From Rhodospirillaceae bacterium (lineage in GTDB: Bacteria; Pseudomonadota; Alphaproteobacteria; Bin65), in the NCBI GenBank assembly GCA_011523655.1, contig WTGH01000003.1:28858-92857 (forward strand): 64,000 nt of DNA, written 5' to 3'. Below, in pieces: positions 38,121 through 47,025 of this stretch. The notes below the pieces were generated by a model. It was not told the DNA's origin. It was given only the letters and a program-made list of their open reading frames with translations, and did not search any database. The position numbers and the translations under genes were made by a program. Numbering within the stretch: position 1 is the stretch's first letter; the number at the start of each line of letters is the position of its first letter.

Positions 38121-38768
38121 ATGGCGGACACGCCGCGGAACGACCGTTTCCTCAAGACCGTCTATCAGGTGCACGATCCCGTCGAGGTCCGCGACATGTA
38201 CGATCGCTGGGCGGCGTCCTACGACACCGAACTGATCGAGGAGAACGGCTATGCCCAGCCGCGCCGGTGCGCGGAAATGCTGTCGCGCTACCTGACGGAT
38301 CGCCGGGTCGAAATTCTCGATATCGGCTGCGGGACCGGCCTGTCCGGCGCGGCCCTGGCCGAAGCCGGCTACGGCGTCATCGACGGCTGCGACTTTTCCG
38401 CCGGGATGCTGGAGAAAGCGCGCGGGACCGGCTTCTACCGCCGGCTGTTCGGCGCCGACCTGAATGCGCCGCCCCTCGATGCGGCCGATGGCGCCTACGG
38501 CGCGGCCGTCGCCGTGGGCGTCTTCGGCTTCGGCCACATCCAGCCGGAGTGCCTGGACGAAATTCTGCGCATCGTGTCGCCCGGCGCGCCGCTCGTCATC
38601 GGCCTGAACGAGCATTTCTACGAAGACGGCGCCCTGACCGCCAAACTGGACGCGCTCGCCGTGGACGGCCGGATCGACCGGCTGGCCGAGGAGCATGGCG
38701 AGCATATCCGGGGCACCGGCGTGACCGGCTGGGTCATCGCCGTGCGGAAGACGGGCGACGGCGGCTGA
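38121..38768 (+). CDS. class I SAM-dependent methyltransferase, tandem copy 2
   Basis: 215 residues, the same plan as its neighbour: MYDRWAASYDTELIEENGYAQPRRCAEML, then ILDIGCGTGLSGAALAEAGYG and the IDGCDFSAGMLEKAR loop. GVFGFGHIQPECLDEILRIV ends the fold like GVFSFSLIHPDALDEILRLL in copy 1. The close match along the whole length, with conservative differences, points to an old but maintained duplication, perhaps for two related substrates. AAAGGGAG precedes ATG 38121. Confidence 0.88.
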   Translation: MADTPRNDRFLKTVYQVHDPVEVRDMYDRWAASYDTELIEENGYAQPRRCAEMLSRYLTDRRVEILDIGCGTGLSGAALAEAGYGVIDGCDFSAGMLEKARGTGFYRRLFGADLNAPPLDAADGAYGAAVAVGVFGFGHIQPECLDEILRIVSPGAPLVIGLNEHFYEDGALTAKLDALAVDGRIDRLAEEHGEHIRGTGVTGWVIAVRKTGDGG

Positions 38769-38981
38769 ACGAAGGCGGGCCATTCCCTATTCGAGGATTG
38801 CTCCGCGAAACGGAAAATACACAACCAGAATCCCCCTCTTCTTGGGATTCCTCTTCGAATAGCCGCACGGCGGGCAGCGCGATCCTGCGAGCCCTTCCAT
38901 CCTTGCCGCCCCGCACACCCCATACGGCGAGCTCCGCCGGCCGGTCTTTCAACAATGTTTCCTTTTTTTCGATAATATTCC

Positions 38982-39010
38982 TTGACACGGCAGGTTCCGC
39001 GCCCTATATC
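38982..39010 (+). promoter_or_regulatory. textbook sigma-70 promoter without a clear gene
   Basis: TTGACA at 38982-38987 and TATATC at 39005-39010 with exactly 17 bp between them. Transcription would start near 39017 and run rightward into sequence with no recognisable gene. Confidence 0.65.
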
Positions 39011-39388
39011 GGCCCCGTCAACGCCCGAAGTGCGCCTGCCGCGGCCGACGCCCCCCGAAAAGAAGCAAACGAAGAAACCGGCGGAGGACCGTGCGGGACC
39101 GTTCCGCCCGTCCTGCTTTCCGGCCCGCCGCCGCCAGTCGGCCATCCAATGCGCCGACCTCTGCGCCATTGGGCCTGACGGCCGGACCCCGTCCGGTTCG
39201 ACCCTCCGATTCCGCCGGGCCATCCTGCCCCGATCCTGCCTGGCGGTGCCGCCCCCGGTGTCGACCGGCGCTCCCGCTCGGCCGGGCGACTGGAAAAATT
39301 CCTATAGAGATTGTTTTTGTGCATTTCCGAACGGCATCTTTCCAACGATTCCAAAGGGTTAGGGCTGCCAGGTGCAAAAAAACATATT

Positions 39389-39410
39389 AATTAGAACGGT
39401 CTGTCTAATT
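39389..39410. promoter_or_regulatory. inverted repeat resembling a TetR-family operator
   Basis: AATTAGA and TCTAATT are exact inverted arms around 8 bp, with TAGAC and a GGTCT element inside, similar to NemR-type sites. No regulator gene is near and neither flanking gene starts here. Confidence 0.4.
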
Positions 39411-39446
39411 CCAAAAACAAAGCGATTTCAAAGACTTAGGCAAACT

Positions 39447-39470
39447 GATTTTGAATATTCATTCAAAATC
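39447..39470. repeat. 10-bp perfect inverted repeat
   Basis: GATTTTGAAT and ATTCAAAATC are separated by 4 bp. The stem is AT-rich and stands in a local low-GC block. It could be a protein site or a weak terminator. Confidence 0.6.
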
Positions 39471-39593
39471 CGGCCGTTTCCGGCGTCCGGCCCGTCCGGC
39501 ACACCCATTTGCAGGGGAATCCTCGCCTTGGTGGAGGGGAATTACAGCGTTGGCTCCGTTACCGGTTTCCGATTGCCGGGTTTCGCAGAGCGA

Positions 39594-40688
39594 TTACCCC
39601 GGCGGGATGAGGACGAGCTTGCCGACGAAGGTCTTGGCGAGGAATTCCTCCTGCGCCCGGCGGATGTCGCGCAGCGGGAAGGTCTTCGCGACCAGCGGCC
39701 GGATTTCGCCGCGCTCTATGTAGGCGACCAGGTTCTCGAACACCGCGTCCTCCTGGAAGGTGCAGCCGAGCAGGGTCAGGTCCTTGAGGTAGAGCGTCCG
39801 CACGTCGAGTTCGACCAGCGGCCCGGCGATCGCGCCGGCCGTCGCATAGCGCCCGCCGCGCCGCAGAATATCGAGCAGCCCCGGCCAGGACGGCCCGGCG
39901 ACGAGATCGATGACCGCGTCGACGCTGTCCCGCCCGACCGCGGCCGCGAGGTCGGCCCGGCGGTCCACCACCTCGTCGGCGCCGATGGCCCGCAGCGTAT
40001 CGGCCTTCGCCGCACCGGCGACGGCGACGACATGGGCGCCGCGCCGTTTCGCAAGCTGCACCGTGGCCGAGCCGACACCGCCCGACGCGCCGGTCACAAG
40101 CACGCGCTCGGCCCCGACCGAGGCCCGGTGCAGCAGGTTTTCCGCCGTCGAGTAAGCGCACGGGATCGACGCCAGTTCCGCGTCGGTCCAGTCGCAGTCG
40201 ACCCTGTAGGCTTCGGCGTCGGGCGCCACTGCGTACTGCGCGAACGCGCCGTCGCACTCCGAGCCGAAGGTCCAGCATTCGAACGGGCGATGGCCGACCG
40301 GGCTGCGCATCATGCTGCGGACAATGACGCGCTCGCCGATCCGGCCCCGGTCCACGCCCTCGCCGGCGCCGACGATCCGGCCACAGCAGTCGGCGCCCTG
40401 GATGCGGGGGAATTCCAGCGGGGCGCCCGACCAGCCGGCGTCTGCGGCATCGACCTCGTCGAACCCGCCGGCGCCGCCCGCATCCGTCGCGTCGCCGACC
40501 GATTTCGAGTACCAGCCTATGCGCGTGTTGATGTCGGTATTGTTGACGCCCGCGGCCGCGACTTCGATCAGGACCTCGCCGGGGCCCGGCGCCGGCACGG
40601 GAACGTCGGTGCGGTAATGCAGCTTGTCGAGGCCGCCATGGCCGACGAGTTGAACCGCGGCCATGTGCGAAGGGATTGTCGGAGTCAT
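39594..40688 (-). CDS. zinc-type/quinone-oxidoreductase-like dehydrogenase (MDR family)
   Basis: 364 residues of the medium-chain dehydrogenase superfamily. VPVPAPGPGEVLIEVAAAGVNNTDINTRIGWY is the GroES-like start, and FPRIQGADCCGRIVGAGEGVD follows. VLVTGASGGVGSATVQLAKRRGA is the NADPH Rossmann motif AxxGVG. ATG 40688 (MTPTIPSHMAAVQL) gives the expected length. The substrate is not inferable. It is the last of a minus-strand run after valS and the AlkD-like gene, with a 52-bp gap. Confidence 0.85.
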   Translation of the reverse strand: MTPTIPSHMAAVQLVGHGGLDKLHYRTDVPVPAPGPGEVLIEVAAAGVNNTDINTRIGWYSKSVGDATDAGGAGGFDEVDAADAGWSGAPLEFPRIQGADCCGRIVGAGEGVDRGRIGERVIVRSMMRSPVGHRPFECWTFGSECDGAFAQYAVAPDAEAYRVDCDWTDAELASIPCAYSTAENLLHRASVGAERVLVTGASGGVGSATVQLAKRRGAHVVAVAGAAKADTLRAIGADEVVDRRADLAAAVGRDSVDAVIDLVAGPSWPGLLDILRRGGRYATAGAIAGPLVELDVRTLYLKDLTLLGCTFQEDAVFENLVAYIERGEIRPLVAKTFPLRDIRRAQEEFLAKTFVGKLVLIPPG

Positions 40689-40740
40689 GTCGTCGCCCGG
40701 TCGTCGCTGTTCCGGAGAACTCAGGGGTACCGCCGCGGCT

Positions 40741-41463
40741 TCAGGCCGGGGCGGCGGGGCCGGACCGGCGAGAGTCCCGGCTCCGGCGCTCAAGGTGTTT
40801 GAGCGCTTCGCGCCGGCTCAGAACGGAGAGTTCGGGATGGGCCTCGACGAACGCCAAGACCCAGTCCGGGTCGGTCTTGGAATACTCGCGCAGCGCCCAG
40901 CCGATGCCCTTGCGCAGGAAGAACTCCGGATCGCCGATGGACGGCTGTATGGCGTCGGCCAGCAGCGCCGTGTCCGTCTCGCCTTTGGCCCGAAGCTGGG
41001 CGAGGATCGCGGTCCGCCGTTTCCAGATGTCGTCGTCCTCGGCCCATTCGCGCAGCACGGCCTTCATTCGGTGCGGATGGGCGGCGAGCATGGCCCCCAC
41101 GCCCCGGCCGGCGATCGCGTCCACATAGTCCCACCAGGCGCCGGTAACCACCAGTTCTTCGACCATGGCAAGCCGCGCCGGCTCCAGCCAGTGCGAATAG
41201 CGCTTGAAGAGCAAAAGCTCGATCGCCGCGTAGCGTTCCTCGCGGTGGCCGGCCCGGCGCCACAGGTCGAGAATCGCCGCCTCCCAGGCGTCGGCGTCGG
41301 GCAGCGGGTGCGCCCTGAACACGGCGCCGGCGATGCGCCGGCAGTGCGGCACGCCGACGCCGAAATAGGGCATGTCGGATTTCATGTAAGCCTGCTGCTG
41401 CGGCGCCCTCACCGGGTCGGCGGCGGCGCGCAGGGCGGCAATGACGGAATCTCGAAGGTTCAT
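40741..41463 (-). CDS. DNA alkylation repair protein (AlkD-like)
   Basis: 240 residues, all-helical HEAT-repeat glycosylase family that removes alkylated bases. SDMPYFGVGVPHCRRIA is the family start. VVTGAWWDYVDAIAGRGVG carries the Trp and Asp of the active face. WKRRTAILAQLRAKGETD and WALREYSKTDPDWVLAFVEAH are the conserved later helices. It lies 64 bp after valS on the same strand. Confidence 0.9.
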   Translation of the reverse strand: MNLRDSVIAALRAAADPVRAPQQQAYMKSDMPYFGVGVPHCRRIAGAVFRAHPLPDADAWEAAILDLWRRAGHREERYAAIELLLFKRYSHWLEPARLAMVEELVVTGAWWDYVDAIAGRGVGAMLAAHPHRMKAVLREWAEDDDIWKRRTAILAQLRAKGETDTALLADAIQPSIGDPEFFLRKGIGWALREYSKTDPDWVLAFVEAHPELSVLSRREALKHLERRSRDSRRSGPAAPA

Positions 41464-41527
41464 CGGACGGCCGGTCGCCTGAGCGATTCCCTGAACTGGC
41501 GGGCTGCCGGAACCGCCGGCCCGGTGC

Positions 41528-44239
41528 TCAGGCAGCTTCCAGGCGTTTCAGCGCCTCGGACAGCTTCGCCCGGGCCCGGTCGGCCTCGTCCCGGCGCTCG
41601 CGGTTTTCCTCGACCACGTCCGGCGGCGCCTTGGCGAGAAAGCCCCGGTTCGACAGCTTTTTGTCGATCTTCGCGATTTCGCCGTCGGCCCGGCCGATCT
41701 CCTTGCGCAGCCGCGCCTTCTCCTGGTCCAGGTCGATAACGTCGGCGAGCGGCAGGACGACGGTCGCCTCGCCGACGACGTCCTGGATCGAGCCGGGCGG
41801 CACAGCGTCGCCGAAGCGGATGTCCGACAGGCGCGCCAGCCGGTCGATCAGGGCGCGGTGCGTGGCGACGCGGTCCCGGGTCCCGGCCGATGCGCCTTTC
41901 AGGATCAGCGGAATTTTCGCGCCCGGCGGCACGTTCATCTCGCCGCGCACCGCCCGGATGCGCGAGATAATCTCGACCAGCCAGCCGAGTTCGCCGTCGG
42001 CCGCATCGTCGATCAGCGCGCCGTCGACCGCCGGCCAGTCGGCGGCGATCAGCAGGCTGCCGTCCATCCGGCCGCTGCCCTGCCCCGTTTGCTCCCACAG
42101 TTCCTCGGTCAGGAACGGCATGAAGGGATGGAGCATCGTGAGCGCCTTGTGGAGCGTCCACGGGGCGGTCGCGCGGGTCTCGGCGCGCACCGCCGGGGCG
42201 TCCGACTGCAGCAGCGGCTTGGCGAATTCGAGATACCAGTCGCAGTAGCTGTGCCAGACGAACTGGTAGAGCTCGTGCGCCGCCTCGTTGAAGCGGTAGC
42301 CTTCGATGGCGGCCTTGACCCGGGGTTCGAGCTGCGCGAGCTGGCTGACGATCCAGCGGTTGACCCGGCTTGCGTTCGCCGCCGGGTCGAAATCCGGACC
42401 GCAGGCCGCGTCGTTCATCTCGCAGAAGCGCGCGGCGTTCCAGATCTTGGTGGCGAAGTTGCGGTAGCCGGCGATCCGGGTCTCGGCGAGCTTGATGTCC
42501 CGCCCCTGCACCGCCAGCGACGCCAGGGTGAAGCGCAGGGCGTCGGCGCCGTACTTGTCCATCAGGTCGACCGGGTCGACCACGTTGCCCTTGGACTTGG
42601 AGTATTTCTGCCCCTTGCCGTCGCGCACCAGCCCGTGGATGTAGACGTCGGCGAACGGCACCCGGCCGTCGCCGGCGTCGTCGCGCATGAAATGCATGCC
42701 CATCATCATCATCCGGGCGACCCAGAAGAAGATGATGTCCTCGCCGGTCACGAGCACGCTGCCGGGATAGTAGCGGGCGAGTTCTGGTGTCTCGTCCGGC
42801 CAGCCGAGGGTGGAGAAGGGCCAGAGCGCGGACGAGAACCAGGTGTCGAGCACGTCGGTGTCCCGGGTCAGCGCCGTCGGCGCGCCGTAATGGGCGTCGG
42901 CAGCGGCCTGCGCCTCCGCCTCGGTCTCCTCGACGAAGATCTCGCCGTCCGGGCCGTACCAGACCGGCACCTGGTGGCCCCACCAGAGCTGGCGCGAGAT
43001 GCACCAGGGCTGGATGTTGCGCATCCACTGGAAGTAGACCCGGGAAAACTGCTCCGGGACGAACGTCGTCCGGCCGTCCTCGACCGCTTCGATGCAGGGC
43101 GCGGCGAGCGTTGCGGCGTCGGCGAACCACTGGTCGGTCAGATAGGGCTCCAGCGGCACGCCGGAGCGGTCGCCGTGGGGCACGCTGTGCCGGTGATCGT
43201 CGATCCGCTCGATCAGGCCCTGGGCTTCGAGATCGGCCACGACCCGGCGGCGCGCCTCGAACCGGTCGAGGCCGCGATAGGCCTCCGGCGCGCTATCGTT
43301 GATCCGGGCGTCGGCGTCGAAGATGTTGACCATGTCCAGCCCGTGGCGCTGGCCGACCTCGAAATCGTTGAAATCGTGGGCCGGGGTGATCTTGACCGCG
43401 CCGCTGCCCTGCTCCGGATCGGCATAGCCGTCGGCGACGATGGGCAGGCGCCGGCCGACCAGCGGCAGGAGAGCGTGCCTGCCGACCAGGTCGCGGTACC
43501 GTTCGTCCTCGGGATGGACGGCGACGGCGGTGTCGCCCAGCATGGTCTCGGGCCGGGTCGTCGCCACGACGATGTACCGGCCTTCTTCGTCCTCGACCGG
43601 ATAGCGCAGATGCCAGAGATGGCCGTCGACCTCGCGCTGTTCGACCTCGAGATCCGAGATCGCGGTGTGGAATTTCGGATCCCAGTTGACCAGCCGCTTG
43701 TCGCGGTAGATCAGCCCTTCCCTGTAGAGCTGCACGAAGACGCGCAGCACGGCCCGGGACAGGCCCTCGTCCATGGTGAAGCGCTCGCGTTCCCAGTCGC
43801 AGGTCGCGCCGAGCCGGCGCAGCTGCTTGAGGATCGTGCCGCCGGATTCCTCCCGCCAGGCCCAGACCTTCTCGATGAAAGCGTCGCGGCCGATCGTCCC
43901 GGTGTTACTATCCTTCGGCGGGACGCCGCGGTCGAGGGCGATGCCCTGCTCGGCCAGCATCCGCTCGACGACCATCTGGGTCGCGATGCCGGCATGGTCG
44001 GTGCCCGGCTGCCACAGCACGTTGCGCCCCTGCATCCGGTGGAAGCGGATCAGGATGTCCTGGATCGTGTTGTTGAAGGCGTGGCCGAGATGCAGGCTGC
44101 CGGTGACGTTGGGCGGCGGGATCATGATGGCGTAGGGTTCGCCATCGGCCTCCGGGTCGGCCCGGAAGGCGCCCGCCGCTTCCCAGCGTTCGTATTGCCG
44201 GCCTTCCACGGTTTCGGGCCGGTAGGTCTTGTCCAACAT
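41528..44239 (-). CDS. valS: valyl-tRNA synthetase
   Basis: 903 residues, a class I synthetase. The HIGH motif is HLGH in PPPNVTGSLHLGHAFNNT, and the KMSKS loop is KYSKSKGN. The editing domain (CP1) lies between them, with WHLRYPVEDEEGRYIVVATTRPETMLGDTAVAVHP. A C-terminal coiled-coil (QEKARLRKEIGRADGEIAKIDK) touches tRNA. ATG 44239 (MLDKTYRPETVEGRQYERW) is the conserved start. 95 bp separate it from the upstream regulator gene. Confidence 0.97.
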   Translation of the reverse strand: MLDKTYRPETVEGRQYERWEAAGAFRADPEADGEPYAIMIPPPNVTGSLHLGHAFNNTIQDILIRFHRMQGRNVLWQPGTDHAGIATQMVVERMLAEQGIALDRGVPPKDSNTGTIGRDAFIEKVWAWREESGGTILKQLRRLGATCDWERERFTMDEGLSRAVLRVFVQLYREGLIYRDKRLVNWDPKFHTAISDLEVEQREVDGHLWHLRYPVEDEEGRYIVVATTRPETMLGDTAVAVHPEDERYRDLVGRHALLPLVGRRLPIVADGYADPEQGSGAVKITPAHDFNDFEVGQRHGLDMVNIFDADARINDSAPEAYRGLDRFEARRRVVADLEAQGLIERIDDHRHSVPHGDRSGVPLEPYLTDQWFADAATLAAPCIEAVEDGRTTFVPEQFSRVYFQWMRNIQPWCISRQLWWGHQVPVWYGPDGEIFVEETEAEAQAAADAHYGAPTALTRDTDVLDTWFSSALWPFSTLGWPDETPELARYYPGSVLVTGEDIIFFWVARMMMMGMHFMRDDAGDGRVPFADVYIHGLVRDGKGQKYSKSKGNVVDPVDLMDKYGADALRFTLASLAVQGRDIKLAETRIAGYRNFATKIWNAARFCEMNDAACGPDFDPAANASRVNRWIVSQLAQLEPRVKAAIEGYRFNEAAHELYQFVWHSYCDWYLEFAKPLLQSDAPAVRAETRATAPWTLHKALTMLHPFMPFLTEELWEQTGQGSGRMDGSLLIAADWPAVDGALIDDAADGELGWLVEIISRIRAVRGEMNVPPGAKIPLILKGASAGTRDRVATHRALIDRLARLSDIRFGDAVPPGSIQDVVGEATVVLPLADVIDLDQEKARLRKEIGRADGEIAKIDKKLSNRGFLAKAPPDVVEENRERRDEADRARAKLSEALKRLEAA

Positions 44240-44334
44240 GATGCGCCGAGCCGCCGGTTTGATTGTTGTGCCGCGCACTATCCGCGCGCCGTCCGGCCGG
44301 TCAATGGCAGCGTTGTCGCCCGGCCGGAGCGCCG

Positions 44335-45177
44335 TCAGTTGCCCCAGCGTTCCCTGACCCAGCGGGCGGCGCGGTCGGGGCCGACATCGGCGTTGCGGAT
44401 CAGGGTGTCGAACTGGACGGTCAGCGCCCGGACCTGCTCCGTCCGGGTGATCACGAGATAGGCCCGGCCGAGGAAGACGGCGGCGCGCAGCGGGCCGTAA
44501 ATGGTCTGCGGGACGGCGAACTCGCGCCGGCCGTCGAACAGGAACAGGCGGAAGGTCGGATACAACTCCTCCAGCCGGTCGGCGACGAGGGCGATCTGTT
44601 CGGCGCGGATCGCCGGATCGAGCTCGGCCCAGACGCCCTCGCCCCGGGCGATGTTATCGAGAGTCTGCCACGGCATGCAGACCTCGATATCGGTTTCCGG
44701 CCGCCGCGAATAGTCGAGCTGGCGCTGGCTCTGGGAGCGGCGCGCCTCGATCTGCGAGCGGCCGCGGAAGCGGAATTCGAACCCGGTCACCATCTCGTGG
44801 CGCAGCAGGTCCGGCACCGTCGAGGGGACATAGCGGATCTTGTAGCCGAGCGCCTCCCGGTACCAGGTCCAGAACCGCTCCTCGTCGGCCGGCTCCTCGG
44901 CCTGCTCGACCGTGAGCGCCGGCGCCACCTCCGCGACCGTCGCCTCGTCCTGGCTCAGGCCGAGCAGCCAGTCGAGGGTCACGCCGTTGGCTTCGGCCAG
45001 CCGCGCCAGTGTCTCGGCCCGCGGCAGCCGGGTCGAACCGGCGGACAGGAACTGGGTCAGCGCCGAGCGGTCCACGCCGGCGTTGCCGGCGAACCGGCTG
45101 AGGTTGCCGCCCGACCGTTCGATCAGGAGCGAGACGCGGTCCTGGAAGACCCGGGAGAGGTCGCGTTTGTCGATCAT
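44335..45177 (-). CDS. HTH-domain (XRE-like) regulator
   Basis: 280 residues. DRVSLLIERSGGNLSRFAGNAGVDRSALTQFLSAGSTRLPRAETLARLAEANGV is a helix-turn-helix of the XRE type (residues about 14-68). The remaining 200 residues are unidentified and may sense a ligand or contact a partner. The upstream region is AT-rich (45200-45290), consistent with a promoter. It is divergent from the desaturase gene and could regulate it. Confidence 0.75.
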   Translation of the reverse strand: MIDKRDLSRVFQDRVSLLIERSGGNLSRFAGNAGVDRSALTQFLSAGSTRLPRAETLARLAEANGVTLDWLLGLSQDEATVAEVAPALTVEQAEEPADEERFWTWYREALGYKIRYVPSTVPDLLRHEMVTGFEFRFRGRSQIEARRSQSQRQLDYSRRPETDIEVCMPWQTLDNIARGEGVWAELDPAIRAEQIALVADRLEELYPTFRLFLFDGRREFAVPQTIYGPLRAAVFLGRAYLVITRTEQVRALTVQFDTLIRNADVGPDRAARWVRERWGN

Positions 45178-45297
45178 GGCGCGGTTCGGCAGATTTTCGA
45201 GCTGTTGTGTAAAATAACAATAATTGCGTACGCGTTACAATAATCCATAATTCCATCGATAAACACAAATTGCACCGTTCCGGGCATCGATTTTATT

Positions 45298-46242
45298 GTG
45301 CGTGCACCGAAATCGAGCGGGAGCGGTTTCTTGGCGCGCCGGATGGAATGGCCGACGGTGGCGGTAGCGGCAGGCGTCTACGGCGCCTGGGCAGGCCTGC
45401 TGGCCGCGACGCCCTTGATCGGCGCGACGGCGGCGGCGCTGCTGATGATTCCGGTGCTCGTGCTGCACTCCTCGCTCCAGCACGAGATCATGCACGGCCA
45501 CCCGTTCCGCGACCGGCGGCTGAACGACCTGCTCGGCACGCCGGGGCTGGGCCTGTACCTGCCCTACGGCCGCTTCGCCGACACTCATCTGGCGCATCAC
45601 GATACGCCCGACCTGACCGAACCGCTCGCCGATCCGGAGAGCTACTATGTGCGGCCGGAGGACTGGCAACGCTACGGGCCGGTGCGGCGCGGCATCCTGC
45701 AGGTCAACCGGTGCCTGGCCGGCCGGATGCTGATCGCGCCGCTGTTCTTCACCCTGGGCCTGCTGCGCCACGATCTGCGCGCCATCGCCCGGGGCGACGG
45801 CCGTGTCCTGCGCGCCTGGCTCCTCCATTTCGCCACCCTGCCCGTCGTGCTCTACCTCGTCGTTTATGTCGGCGGCATCCCGGTCTGGCTCTACCTGCTT
45901 TCCTGTTACGCAGCGCTTTCGGTCCTTTCGATCCGCACCTTCCTCGAACACCGGGCCGTCGCGCCATTCCGCGAACGCAGCGTCATTATCGAGCGCGGCG
46001 GTGTGCTCGGATTCCTGTTCCTGAACAACCACTTGCACGCCCTGCATCACGCGCGGCCGGAGGTGGCCTGGTACCGGTTGCCCGCCCTCTACCGGCGCGA
46101 GCGCGACCGTGTCCTGAAGAACAATGGCGGCTACGCCTATCCGTCCTACGGCGCGGTGATCCGACGCTACCTGCTGGCGCCCAAGGAGCCGGCGGTGCAT
46201 CCTGGCGCGATGCCGGAAACCCCTTCCGCCCCGTCGGGCTGA
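45298..46242 (+). CDS. fatty acid desaturase
   Basis: 314 residues, membrane-bound di-iron desaturase. All three His boxes are visible: HEIMH, then HLAHH, then NHLHALHH. Several hydrophobic spans lie between (VAVAAGVYGAWAGLLAATPL; LLHFATLPVVLYLVVYVGGI). The start is uncertain: GTG 45298 is used, while TTG 45331 follows GGGAG and ATG 45343 is also possible. It is 8 bp from the next gene, so they are likely co-transcribed. Confidence 0.85.
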   Translation: MRAPKSSGSGFLARRMEWPTVAVAAGVYGAWAGLLAATPLIGATAAALLMIPVLVLHSSLQHEIMHGHPFRDRRLNDLLGTPGLGLYLPYGRFADTHLAHHDTPDLTEPLADPESYYVRPEDWQRYGPVRRGILQVNRCLAGRMLIAPLFFTLGLLRHDLRAIARGDGRVLRAWLLHFATLPVVLYLVVYVGGIPVWLYLLSCYAALSVLSIRTFLEHRAVAPFRERSVIIERGGVLGFLFLNNHLHALHHARPEVAWYRLPALYRRERDRVLKNNGGYAYPSYGAVIRRYLLAPKEPAVHPGAMPETPSAPSG

Positions 46243-46250
46243 CCGCCGCC

Positions 46251-47024
46251 ATGCCGGGACTTGCCCAGCTCCCGATGTATGACTGGCCCGAGGTGCGGGC
46301 CGGGACCGATGCGCTGTGGGCCGCCATCGCCGCGAACCTGGCGGCGCTCGGCATCGACGCGCCGGACCGCCTCGACCGGACGACTCCGGCCGCCGACGCC
46401 TGGACCTCGCCGGACCTGCTGGTCGGCCAGACCTGCGGCCGGCCCTATGTCAACGGCCTCGCCGGCCGGGTGGCGCTGCTCGGCCGCCCGACCTACGACG
46501 CGGCGGGCGCCGGGCCGGGGCGCTATTGCAGCATCCTGGTCGCGCGGAGCACGGACGGGCGGGCGCGCCTGGGCGATTTCCGCGGCGCCGTCGCCGCCTG
46601 CAACGGCGAAACCTCGCAATCCGGCTGGGCGGCGCTGATCGATGCGCTGCCGGACGGCGAAACCCTCGACGGCTTCTTCGGCGCCGTCCGGTTCACCGGC
46701 ACCCATCGCGGGTCGATCCGGGCCGTCGCCGGGGGCATGGCGGATATCGCCGCCATCGACTGCGTCGCCTGGGCGCTGGCGCTGCGGCACGAACCGGCAG
46801 CCGGCGACCTGAAGGAAATCGGCCGGTCGCCGGACTATCCGAGCCTTCCCTTCATTACCGGCAACCGCCGCAGCGCCGAAGAGGTCGCGCGTATCGGCGA
46901 GGCGCTTCGCCGGGCCGTCGCCGACCTCCCCGGCCCGGCCCGCGACGCGCTGCGGCTGACCGGGATCGAGGATGCCCGGCCGGCCGACTACGACTGCCTG
47001 AGGAAGAGCGGGCGCGCCGCCTGA
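46251..47024 (+). CDS. PhnD/SsuA-like substrate-binding-domain protein without signal peptide
   Basis: 257 residues. It begins LAQLPMYDWPEVRAGTDALW and has LLVGQTCGRPYVNGLAGRVALLG, SILVARSTDGRA, NGETSQSGWAAL, and VRFTGTHRGSIRAVAGGMADIAAIDCVAWAL, the pattern of phosphonate/phosphite-binding-type proteins. The N-terminus lacks an export signal, so it may be a cytoplasmic enzyme or sensor using this fold. It follows the desaturase gene by 8 bp. Confidence 0.7.
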   Translation: MPGLAQLPMYDWPEVRAGTDALWAAIAANLAALGIDAPDRLDRTTPAADAWTSPDLLVGQTCGRPYVNGLAGRVALLGRPTYDAAGAGPGRYCSILVARSTDGRARLGDFRGAVAACNGETSQSGWAALIDALPDGETLDGFFGAVRFTGTHRGSIRAVAGGMADIAAIDCVAWALALRHEPAAGDLKEIGRSPDYPSLPFITGNRRSAEEVARIGEALRRAVADLPGPARDALRLTGIEDARPADYDCLRKSGRAA

Positions 47025-47025
47025 G

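Larger units (their letters stand above)
38769..39593. other. 825-bp gene-free region with promoter and palindromes
   Basis: No frame here has a recognisable product or a good start. It has a strong promoter at 38982-39010 facing right, a GC-rich stretch to about 39290, then AT-rich sequence to 39470 with two inverted repeats. It lies between the end of the methyltransferase pair and the end of the oxidoreductase gene, both of which end toward it. A small RNA is possible. Confidence 0.5.

Noticed and set aside
38982..39362. 126-codon frame in the gene-free region
   Set aside because: Its ATG overlaps the -35 hexamer of the promoter, so it could not be translated from that transcript; the sequence is low-complexity.
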